The notes under the pieces: model-generated
Seen by the model: only the letters and a program-made list of their open reading frames with translations
The model's database searches: none
What the model was told of the DNA's origin: nothing
Position numbers and translations under genes: made by a program
DNA from: Lysobacteraceae bacterium
Lineage (GTDB): Bacteria > Pseudomonadota > Gammaproteobacteria > Steroidobacterales > Steroidobacteraceae
Assembly (NCBI GenBank): GCA_012516015.1
Contig: JAAYXG010000686.1
Coordinates: 1-8,515, forward strand
Length of the DNA: 8,515 nt
Direction of reading: 5' to 3'
Shown: piece by piece, positions 1 through 5,465 of the stretch
Numbering within the stretch: the stretch's first letter is position 1
How the letters are laid out: each line of letters starts with the position of its first letter

Positions 1-24
1 CGAAAGCTCTCCAGCCCCAAGATG

Positions 25-111
25 CTAGAAGATCAGGTCGATGACGCCGAAGACGACGAGCAAGCCGATCACGAAGATGATGCCGACGATCCAGCCAAGA
101 ATCTTGAGCAT
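25..111 (-). CDS. 28-residue single-helix membrane peptide
   Basis: This very short open reading frame runs from ATG (109-111) to TAG (25-27) and reads MLKILGWIVGIIFVIGLLVV for its first 20 residues, then FGVIDLIF. One Lys at position 3 is followed by an almost unbroken hydrophobic stretch (residues 4-24), so it should form one transmembrane helix in the inner membrane. A GGAG Shine-Dalgarno (118-121) sits 6 bases before the ATG, the main reason to believe it. Similar tiny Leu/Ile/Val/Gly-rich proteins are common, as I recall, in high-GC gammaproteobacteria; none has a function I can name. It lies 79 bp downstream of the 126-residue gene on the same strand and could be cotranscribed or have its own promoter. 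It could be a chance ORF, but the ribosome site and composition argue against that. Confidence 0.62.
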   Translation of the reverse strand: MLKILGWIVGIIFVIGLLVVFGVIDLIF

Positions 112-117
112 GAATGT

Positions 118-121
118 CTCC
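118..121 (-). promoter_or_regulatory. Ribosome binding site of the 28-residue membrane peptide
   Basis: On the minus strand GGAG lies 6 bases upstream of the ATG at 111. It decides in favour of this otherwise very short gene being translated. Confidence 0.55.
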
Positions 122-128
122 ACCGCGA

Positions 129-162
129 GCCGTCAGTATGACGCAGGGAGATTGCCGTCAGT
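129..162. repeat. Pair of 9-bp direct repeats upstream of the small membrane peptide
   Basis: GCCGTCAGT occurs at 129-137 and again at 154-162, starting 25 bp apart, in the 79-bp gap between the 126-residue gene and the 28-residue peptide. Read on the minus strand it is ACTGACGGC. Two identical nonamers in so short a gap could be a regulator site for the downstream peptide, or chance. No clear -35/-10 pair or terminator hairpin was seen in this gap. Confidence 0.3.
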
Positions 163-190
163 TCCATGCCACGGCGAAGCTCGATCCTCG

Positions 191-571
191 TTACCTCGCT
201 TCAGGCATTAGAAATACGCGCCGCGCCGTGGCGCTCCCAAGTCGCGTCGGGTCGTACCACTGCAGGAGGAAGTTCGGGGCGAGCAGATCCGGATGGCGCT
301 CGAGGAAATCGCTTTCGCTCGCATTCGGGTCAGCTTCGAGACGCTCTGCGATTACGGACATGAATGCGACCGTCACGGTCATGTTGAACTTGTGCGGCAC
401 ACCGGCGGCAGCCGCGAGCCGGCGGATCCCCGCAACATATCGCTCCACTGCCTCGAGATACGGTGCTTGCCGCAGCAAGACAACCGCTGCGGCGATGTGC
501 GCTCGGTGATCGAACGCGTGCGGATCCAAATCTCCGGACTCGAACTGCTGCAGAAGCTCATTCGTCGTCAT
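191..571 (-). CDS. Conserved protein of unknown function with HxxH motif
   Basis: A 126-residue soluble protein without signal peptide or membrane segment. Visible landmarks are FDHRAHIAAA (20-29, His22 and His25), KFNMTVTVAFM (61-71), FLERHPDLL (89-97) and a C-terminal block LLQWYDPTRLGSATARRVFL (102-121). I recognise this as a widespread uncharacterised family with a conserved HxAH near the N terminus, a K-[FY]-[NH]-x-T-[IV]-T block in the middle and a final L-x-S-x-x-A-R-x-x-F block. The paired His could bind a metal, which is inference. The start ATG (569-571) has GGGAG (579-583) 7 bases upstream and overlaps the last 14 bp of the preceding gene, so translation is probably coupled to it. 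Function is unknown. The pairing with a small DNA-binding-like protein recalls toxin-antitoxin order, but this family is not a known toxin. Confidence 0.8.
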   Translation of the reverse strand: MTTNELLQQFESGDLDPHAFDHRAHIAAAVVLLRQAPYLEAVERYVAGIRRLAAAAGVPHKFNMTVTVAFMSVIAERLEADPNASESDFLERHPDLLAPNFLLQWYDPTRLGSATARRVFLMPEAR

Positions 572-818
572 TCGCGGGCTCCCGGAGGTTGTGACTGTCG
601 GCCGCCGTCAGCGTGTGTCCATACACGCTCCGCAGCTTCTTGATCTGCGCAAGCGTCTGCGGCGAGAACGGCACCTTTCCTTCGAAGGAATGAAGCACGA
701 TGCCTTCGATGAGCTCGCCGAGTCCAATATCCAAATAGGCGGCAAGCCCCTTGAGCACCTGAAGCGTCTGCTTCTCGATGCGAATACCGGTCTGGACGCG
801 TTTTATGTCCTTGTACAT
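558..818 (-). CDS. Small ribbon-helix-helix-like DNA-binding protein (86 residues)
   Basis: The protein has a basic N terminus (MYKDIKRVQTGIRIEKQTLQ), then a predicted short beta strand (QTGIRIE, 9-15) and two helices (LQVLKGLAAYLD, 19-30; LGELIEGIVLHSFEG, 33-47). This is the layout of MetJ/Arc ribbon-helix-helix repressors, which act as dimers. The C-terminal part carries FSPQTLAQIKKLRSVYG and TAADSHNLRE; I recall this AADSH ending from a conserved small-protein family, function unassigned. I chose ATG 816-818 because the protein-like sequence begins there; the frame stays open upstream to 1031, but that part is unlike the family and crosses the divergent promoter region. No good Shine-Dalgarno precedes the ATG; an inverted repeat (819-834) occupies that place, suggesting autoregulation. 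It overlaps the next gene by 14 bp. DNA binding is inferred from predicted fold only. Confidence 0.72.
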   Translation of the reverse strand: MYKDIKRVQTGIRIEKQTLQVLKGLAAYLDIGLGELIEGIVLHSFEGKVPFSPQTLAQIKKLRSVYGHTLTAADSHNLREPANDDE

Positions 819-834
819 TGGTACCACGTTACCA
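819..834. promoter_or_regulatory. Inverted repeat abutting a start codon, possible operator
   Basis: TGGTA-CCACGT-TACCA is a perfect 5-bp inverted repeat with a 6-bp spacer. It lies immediately next to the ATG (816-818) of the ribbon-helix-helix-like gene, where the ribosome site should be. The same bases can also be read as two tandem near-copies (GGTACCA, GTTACCA), a style of site used by ribbon-helix-helix dimers. A protein bound here would block translation-start DNA and probably a promoter just upstream. Short arms mean chance occurrence cannot be excluded. Confidence 0.35.
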
Positions 835-956
835 TAGTCCCGCCGTTTCTCGCAAGGTTTGCGCGCATCTGCGAACGGCTCGCCTCGCAATCGCGGCGAC
901 GTTTTCGGATACCCGCACGCCCATGGATCTGTAGACTGGCGGCACGCTGGCGTCCC

Positions 957-962
957 GAGGAG
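957..962 (+). promoter_or_regulatory. Ribosome binding site fixing the reductase start at 970
   Basis: GAGGAG lies 7 bases before ATG 970-972. It supports that start over an in-frame ATG at 859, whose extra 37 residues do not resemble the family. Confidence 0.75.
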
Positions 963-969
963 CGATCTC

Positions 970-1869
970 ATGAAAGTAGGATTCATCGGCATCAGCAGGA
1001 TGGGTGCGGGAATGGCGGCGAACCTGATCAAGGCCGGGCACGAGGTAACGGTCTACAACCGCACGCCGGAGAAGGCGCGCGCGCTCGAACCTCTCGGCGC
1101 GCGCGTGGCGAGCCGGATCGACGAGGCATGCGGCGCCGAGGTCGTCGTCACGATGGTCGCCGACGATCGCGCGCTGAGCGACATCGTGTTCTCGGATTCC
1201 GGATTGAGCGAGGCACTCGCGCCCGCTTGCATTCATCTCTCGATGAGCACGATCAGTGTCGCACTCGCGGAGAAATTGACGGAGGCGCATGCCCGCGCCG
1301 AACAGCGGTTCGTGTCCGCGCCGGTATTCGGTCGGCCGGATGCCGCGGCGGCAGGCAAGCTGTTCATCGTCGCAGCCGGCGCATCGGACGTACTACAACG
1401 CCTCGACCCGGTGCTGAGCGCCATAGGGCAGTCGACGCTCGTCGTCTCGGAACATCCGCGCGATGCGAACCTCGTGAAGATCACCGGCAATTTCATGATC
1501 GCATCGATGACACACACCTTCGGCGAAGCCATTGCGCTCGTCCGCAAAGCCGGCATTCCGGCGCGGACATTTGTCGAGGCGATGACGACGACGATCTTCA
1601 ATGTGCCGATCTATAAGGGCTACGGCGGACTGATCGCGAACGAGCAATTCTCGCCGGCGGGGTTTGCGGCGGTGCTCGGCCGCAAGGACGTGGGGCTCGT
1701 CCTGGAAGCCGCGAACGAGCTGGGTGTTCCCATGCCGCTCGGCAATCTGCTGCACGAACGGCTCTCCAGGTTGATCGACGAAGGCGGCGGATCGCTCGAC
1801 TGGACGGCGCTCGCGACCCTGAGCGCCGTAGATGCCGGGCTTCCGCCGAGTGGCGGAGCTCGCACATGA
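970..1869 (+). CDS. NAD(P)-dependent oxidoreductase, 3-hydroxyisobutyrate dehydrogenase family
   Basis: A 299-residue cytoplasmic enzyme of the beta-hydroxyacid dehydrogenase family, which oxidises or reduces small 3-hydroxy acids or semialdehydes with NAD(P). The N-terminal Rossmann fold has MKVGFIGISRMGAGMAANL (1-19) and VTVYNRTPEKA (26-36); the N-R-T after the second strand usually marks NADPH preference. The substrate-binding block is FVSAPVFGRPDAAAAGKLF (114-132). The catalytic Lys is probably K170 in NLVKITGNFM (168-176), with N174 beside it. The helical C-terminal domain follows, and the length is normal. One oddity is that the usual G-x-G-x-M-G glycine motif reads GISRMG, with Ser9 replacing the middle glycine. 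The ATG is set by a strong GAGGAG. The stop overlaps the start of the PilT-like gene (ATGA), so the two are translated together. The exact substrate is not readable; a glyoxylate/succinic-semialdehyde type reductase is one option. Confidence 0.9.
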   Translation: MKVGFIGISRMGAGMAANLIKAGHEVTVYNRTPEKARALEPLGARVASRIDEACGAEVVVTMVADDRALSDIVFSDSGLSEALAPACIHLSMSTISVALAEKLTEAHARAEQRFVSAPVFGRPDAAAAGKLFIVAAGASDVLQRLDPVLSAIGQSTLVVSEHPRDANLVKITGNFMIASMTHTFGEAIALVRKAGIPARTFVEAMTTTIFNVPIYKGYGGLIANEQFSPAGFAAVLGRKDVGLVLEAANELGVPMPLGNLLHERLSRLIDEGGGSLDWTALATLSAVDAGLPPSGGART

Positions 1870-3020
1870 GCTTCCGGGTGTGGCTCCAAACGGCTAACAC
1901 GCTCGGCGCGAGCGATCTGCATCTGGAGACCGATACGCCGGTGCTCGCGCGCGTGCGGGAAGAGCTAGTGCAAATCGCAGACAGCGCGTCGGATTCCGAG
2001 ATCGAACGCGCCGCGAAAGAGTTGGTTCGAGATGCGGGTTGGACGCAGGTCGAGCAGCACGGCTCTACGGACCACTCGACGACCTACGCCGGCATCCGAT
2101 GCCGCGTGAATGTCTACCGCACCGTTCGCGGCACTGCGCTTGCGGTTCGTCTACTCGCGACGACGATCAAGGACCTGCGCAACTGCAATCTTCACCCGGA
2201 CCTTGCCGACCTCATCGACGCGAAGACGGGGCTCGTGATCGTCTCCGGCCCGACAGGCTCAGGCAAGTCGACGACGCTTGCCGCTCTCATCGAGGAGATG
2301 AACTCGACGCGAGCGCGTCATATCATCGCGCTCGACAGTCCGATCGAGTATCTGTATTCGAACCGCCGCTCGTTCATTCGGCAGCGCGAGATCCCGACGC
2401 ACTCGCCGAGCTTCGAGCAGGCGATCGTGGATGCACTGCGAGAGAATCCCGATGTGCTCGTCATCGGAGAGATGCGCACGCCCGAAGTCATGCGTCTGAC
2501 GCTCAACGCCGCGGAGACGGGTCACCTCGTGATCACGACGATGCACTCGGCAACGTGTGCCGAGGCACTGACCCGACTCTGTATGTCGTTTCCTTCCGAG
2601 ATCCAAGGCAGCATCCGCGGTCAGATCGCCGATTGCCTCGTCGGCGTCGTATGCCAGCGGCTCGACTACCTGAGCGCCTACGGATTGCGAGTTCCTCGCT
2701 GCGAGATTCTCCGCGCGAGCTCTGCAAGCCGCGGCACGATTCGATCGGGCCAGTTCGGACAGATCGCCACGGTCATTCAGTCCGGCGGCGAAGATGGGAT
2801 GTGGAGCTTCGATCGCTACGATCGCTGGATACGCCAGAAGACGGACTGGGTCTTGCCTACGAAAGCGCCCGCGAGCTCAACCGATGGTTCCCGCATTGCG
2901 AGCACCCCTCTTCCTCAAACAGCCCGGCAAAAGGACGCGCATGCCCCCGTCGAGATTGCCATCGACGAGGAGCTCGATCTGCAGCAGATCGCGAAGCAGA
3001 TCGACGACGGGAAATATTGA
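1866..3020 (+). CDS. PilT/PilU-family type IV pilus ATPase
   Basis: A 384-residue cytoplasmic hexameric ATPase of the PilT family, which powers pilus retraction at the inner-membrane base. The N-terminal PAS-like domain contains ASDLHLETDTPVLARV (15-30). The RecA-like domain has Walker A GPTGSGKST (128-136), a modified Asp box HIIALDSPIEY (152-162), Walker B with catalytic Glu VLVIGEMR (197-204, E202), and the His box AAETGHLVITTMHS (215-228). The PilT-type C-terminal part includes CQRLDYLSAYGLRVPRCEIL (263-282) and IRSGQFGQIATVIQSGGEDG (292-311). After about residue 330 there is a Ser/Thr/Pro-rich linker and an acidic tail ELDLQQIAKQID (369-380). In canonical PilT the Asp box reads EDPIE; here it is DSPIE. 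No other pilus gene is in the window, so this is probably an accessory paralogue. GGAG (1855-1858) lies 7 bases before the ATG, which overlaps the upstream stop. Confidence 0.9.
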   Translation: MSFRVWLQTANTLGASDLHLETDTPVLARVREELVQIADSASDSEIERAAKELVRDAGWTQVEQHGSTDHSTTYAGIRCRVNVYRTVRGTALAVRLLATTIKDLRNCNLHPDLADLIDAKTGLVIVSGPTGSGKSTTLAALIEEMNSTRARHIIALDSPIEYLYSNRRSFIRQREIPTHSPSFEQAIVDALRENPDVLVIGEMRTPEVMRLTLNAAETGHLVITTMHSATCAEALTRLCMSFPSEIQGSIRGQIADCLVGVVCQRLDYLSAYGLRVPRCEILRASSASRGTIRSGQFGQIATVIQSGGEDGMWSFDRYDRWIRQKTDWVLPTKAPASSTDGSRIASTPLPQTARQKDAHAPVEIAIDEELDLQQIAKQIDDGKY

Positions 3021-3053
3021 AGGTCCGTCGACGATGCCGCGCATTCCGAGGCC

Positions 3054-3109
3054 GTAGGTCGGAATTTATTCCGACACATCCCAAAGAGTCGGAATAAATT
3101 CCGGGCTAC
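3054..3109. repeat. REP-like inverted repeat pair between converging genes
   Basis: Arm 3054-3075 and arm 3088-3109 are 22 bp each, inverted, with 2 mismatches and a 12-bp loop. Each arm is itself palindromic: 3058-3075 reads GTCGGAAT-TT-ATTCCGAC, and 3088-3102 repeats GTCGGAATAAATTCC. The outer ends are GTAG and CTAC. This compound architecture, and the position between two converging genes, is typical of REP/REPIN (BIME-type) elements that occur in many copies in gammaproteobacterial genomes and are moved by TnpA-REP (RAYT) transposases. The right arm covers the TAG stop (3106-3108) of the ABC permease gene. No T-run follows on either strand, so it is not a classic intrinsic terminator, though the hairpin could stop or protect both transcripts. 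Copy number cannot be judged from one window. Confidence 0.7.
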
Positions 3110-4479
3110 GCCATCCGCACCCACCGAATCAGCGTCCGCACGTTCGGCGGCTTGCCATGCATCAGCAGGCCAATCCGGAATACCTTTGCCGCGAACCACA
3201 CCGTCAACAATGCGGTGCCGACGCCGATCAACATCGTCACGCCCACTTGCCAGGCAGGCGGCGGCGCGTCGGACGCGACGCGAGCGAGCATCGCGAACAG
3301 ATTGATGGGCGGAATGAAGCTTGCGACGACGCTCAGCGGCGCGTTGGGCGCTTGGCCGATCATCGGCGTCAGTGCATACGGAATCAGGAGCAAGATCATG
3401 ACCGGGCCGAGCAGCGATTGCGCGTCGGCGATCTGATTGACCGCGGCGCCGATCGCGAGCATGAGCGCTCCGTACACAAGGTACGCGAGCAAGTAGAACA
3501 CGACCAAATATCCGATGAGCGTCGGATCGAGCAGTCCGAACATCGAGAACTGCACGAGCGACAACACCCCGCTGCCGACATACACGCCGACGATCAGCAG
3601 GCCGACCCCGAGCTGAGCGATCAGCTTGCCCCACATGAGCTCGAGCGGCGCCGCCGCCGCGAGCAATACTTCCACGACGCGGCTCGACTTCTCTTCCACC
3701 GTGGAGGTCATCAACGTCTGGCCTCCGGCGATCACGCCCATGAACAGCAGCAATCCGGCGATGAACGGCAGCGCCGCGGTGAGCCAGCGCTGCGTCTCCC
3801 GCTCACCCGATGCCGTGACGAGGATTGCGTTCGGCCTCTGCACCCGCGTCTTCGCTTCAATCTCGGACGGAATCAAGTCGCTGCGCTTGAGACGTGCGGC
3901 GACCAGTGCCTGCTGTAGCGATTCCTGCAGCACCGATTCGGTGTCGCCACTGAGGCTCTTCGATACATATAAGTCGTACGTGCCGTACTCGTGCTCCGTA
4001 TCGCGACGCACGGTGACATCGTCGTGAATCACGACGAGCGCGAGATGCTCCGGCTCCCCGTTCGTGCCGATGAGTGCCGCTTTCGCCGTATCGAGGTCCG
4101 TATTCGCGGGCCGCTCGACGATCGTCAGCACGGGACTCGGCTTGATCTTCGGTTCCTTCGGCTCGATTTGATCGAGCCGGCCCGTTCGCTCCGCGATCTC
4201 TCTTCGGATCGCCGCCTGTCGACGCGCGTCCTCCATGCGGCGGGCCGCGATCTCATCCGGGTGCAAGGTCACGCGCAACTCAGGCAGCACACGGCCGTCC
4301 GCATCGATGACCGCGACCGTGCCGCGCACTTCCGGCCCATGTGCGTCCATGATTCGCGGTGCGAGCAGGACGACCATCAGCAGCAGGAGCGGCATCATGA
4401 GAACGCCCAAAATGAATCCCTTGCTGGTGACGGTCGCGAGAAACTCGCGGCGCACGATCAGCGCGATGCGGCGAATCAT
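3106..4479 (-). CDS. ABC-2 type exporter permease, NatB-like
   Basis: A 457-residue inner-membrane permease. TM1 is at about 21-41 after a basic N terminus (MIRRIALIVRREFLATVTSK). A large extracytoplasmic domain (about 42-232) is rich in charged residues. Further helices lie at about 234-253, 285-308, 322-346, 356-376, perhaps 382-398, and 411-432. The cytoplasmic motif TSTVEEKSSRVVEVLLA (258-274) is the hallmark of NatB/COG1668-type ABC-2 permeases. It pairs with the ATPase gene just upstream, whose stop overlaps this start (ATGA). AAGGAG (4487-4492) 7 bases upstream decides the ATG at 4479; the open frame upstream to 4773 is out-of-frame ATPase coding sequence. In Bacillus, NatAB exports sodium and related systems export peptides or lipophilic compounds; the substrate here cannot be inferred. 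Its stop codon lies within the REP-like repeat. It is the last gene of the operon. Confidence 0.88.
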   Translation of the reverse strand: MIRRIALIVRREFLATVTSKGFILGVLMMPLLLLMVVLLAPRIMDAHGPEVRGTVAVIDADGRVLPELRVTLHPDEIAARRMEDARRQAAIRREIAERTGRLDQIEPKEPKIKPSPVLTIVERPANTDLDTAKAALIGTNGEPEHLALVVIHDDVTVRRDTEHEYGTYDLYVSKSLSGDTESVLQESLQQALVAARLKRSDLIPSEIEAKTRVQRPNAILVTASGERETQRWLTAALPFIAGLLLFMGVIAGGQTLMTSTVEEKSSRVVEVLLAAAAPLELMWGKLIAQLGVGLLIVGVYVGSGVLSLVQFSMFGLLDPTLIGYLVVFYLLAYLVYGALMLAIGAAVNQIADAQSLLGPVMILLLIPYALTPMIGQAPNAPLSVVASFIPPINLFAMLARVASDAPPPAWQVGVTMLIGVGTALLTVWFAAKVFRIGLLMHGKPPNVRTLIRWVRMA

Positions 4480-5456
4480 GCGATCTCTCCTTCGACATCC
4501 GAGCCGCGAAGCGCTTTGCGAAGGGCGTGTTGCGATTCGCTCGATGCGCCATCCCCGCTCACGAGACGGACGAATACATCTTCCAGTCGCACTCTTGCGA
4601 GCTCGATCCTTGCGGGCGCGATCGCGGCGACGACTGCGCGCATCGCGGCGGCGGGATCGGTGTCCGGCGCAAGCGCGATGTCGCATCCCTCGTCCGTGAG
4701 GCGCACGCGTTCGATACCGGGCAATTCCTTGAGCGACATCAGATCGGCCGTGCGATCGAGCGGTTCGAAGCAAATCGTGCGGGCATCGTACTGCCGCCTG
4801 AGTCCCGCCATCGGCGCATCCAGGACCTTTCGACCTTTATGGATCATGACGATCTGCTGGCACAGCTCTTCGGCATGCGACATCACGTGAGTCGAGAAGA
4901 TGATCGTCGCACCGCGCTGCTGTTCCTCGGCGATCAATTCCTTGAGCAATCGAACGCTCACCGGATCCAAGCCGCTGAACGGTTCGTCGAGAATGAGCAG
5001 CTCCGGCTCGTTGATGATCGCCGCGACGAATTGCACTCGCTGCAGCATGCCCTTCGAGAGATCCTCGCACTTCTTCTTGAGCGCATCTGCAAGCCCGAGG
5101 CGCGTCAACAAGGCCTTCGCGCGGGCCTCCACGGCCGCTCGCGTGCCCCCTTTCAGACGACCCATATACAAGAGAAACGCGTCGACGCGCATCTTGCGGT
5201 AGACGCCTCGTTCCTCGGGCAGATACCCGATTCGATCCTTCGCTTCGAGCGCGGAGCCCCGATCCAGCACGCGTAGCGTTCCCGAGTCGGGAAACAAGAT
5301 CGACATGATCATGCGGATCGCCGTCGTCTTACCGGCGCCGCTCGGCCCGATCAAACCATACGTCGCGCCGTACGGGATCACGAGATCGAGGTCCTCGATC
5401 GCACGTGTTGCGCCGAAGGACTTGTTGAGGCCCTTGAGCTCGAGAGCGGCTTCCAT
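4476..5456 (-). CDS. ABC exporter ATPase, NatA/YhaQ-like with DUF4162-type tail
   Basis: A 326-residue cytoplasmic nucleotide-binding subunit that drives the NatB-like permease encoded next. Walker A is GPSGAGKTT (37-45); the Q-loop region reads IGYLPEERGVYRKM (77-90), where the usual Gln is replaced by Glu as in COG4152-type ATPases; the signature is LSKGMLQRVQ (133-142); Walker B is LLILDEPFSGLDP (153-165, D157/E158); and the switch His is H190 in STHVMS. Residues from about 215 form the C-terminal extension typical of this subfamily, with ARVRLEDVFVRLV (287-299) near the end. All catalytic motifs are intact. It begins 9 bp after the response regulator stop with only a weak GAGA-type ribosome site, so translation may be coupled to it. 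Its stop overlaps the permease start by 4 bp. Confidence 0.92.
   Translation of the reverse strand: MEAALELKGLNKSFGATRAIEDLDLVIPYGATYGLIGPSGAGKTTAIRMIMSILFPDSGTLRVLDRGSALEAKDRIGYLPEERGVYRKMRVDAFLLYMGRLKGGTRAAVEARAKALLTRLGLADALKKKCEDLSKGMLQRVQFVAAIINEPELLILDEPFSGLDPVSVRLLKELIAEEQQRGATIIFSTHVMSHAEELCQQIVMIHKGRKVLDAPMAGLRRQYDARTICFEPLDRTADLMSLKELPGIERVRLTDEGCDIALAPDTDPAAAMRAVVAAIAPARIELARVRLEDVFVRLVSGDGASSESQHALRKALRGSDVEGEIA
4487..4492 (-). promoter_or_regulatory. Ribosome binding site fixing the permease start at 4479
   Basis: AAGGAG on the minus strand, 7 bases before the ATG, lies inside the last codons of the ATPase gene. It rules out the longer in-frame start at 4773. Confidence 0.75.
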
Positions 5457-5465
5457 GTCTCTACG

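Larger units (their letters stand above)
819..969. promoter_or_regulatory. Divergent intergenic region, presumed promoters for both directions
   Basis: This 151-bp gap separates two genes reading away from each other, so both transcripts should start in or near it. The only organised element on the left is the inverted repeat at 819-834. TATGGT on the minus strand (830-835) and TAGACT on the plus strand (932-937) resemble -10 boxes, but neither has a convincing -35 at 16-18 bp, so no promoter is called. On the right end lies the GAGGAG ribosome site of the reductase gene. Confidence 0.45.

Noticed and set aside
191..818. Established type II toxin-antitoxin pair
   Set aside because: The layout is similar, but the 126-residue protein shows no motif of a known toxin family such as RelE/ParE, PIN, MazF or HipA; it is kept only as a hypothesis.
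819..969. Sigma-70 promoters at TATGGT (minus strand, 830-835) and TAGACT (plus strand, 932-937)
   Set aside because: No acceptable -35 element occurs at the proper spacing for either box.
819..1031. N-terminal extension of the ribbon-helix-helix-like gene to an ATG at 1031
   Set aside because: The extra 71 residues have no protein-like pattern, run across the divergent promoter region and overlap the start of the reductase gene. The conserved-looking part begins at the ATG at 818.
591..1616. 341-residue plus-strand open frame
   Set aside because: It is Arg-rich, crosses two genes and an intergenic region, and lies out of frame with the clearly recognisable reductase.
2039..3097. 352-residue plus-strand open frame
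   Set aside because: It is a shadow of the PilT-like gene in another frame, with Arg/Asp/His-rich low-complexity composition typical of high-GC shadows.
3054..3109. Classic rho-independent terminator
   Set aside because: The hairpin is strong, but no T-run follows on either strand, and the nested palindromes fit a REP-like element better.
4480..4773. 98-residue N-terminal extension of the ABC permease
   Set aside because: This stretch is antisense-free but out-of-frame ATPase coding sequence, Arg-rich and without family resemblance; a good ribosome site supports the ATG at 4479.
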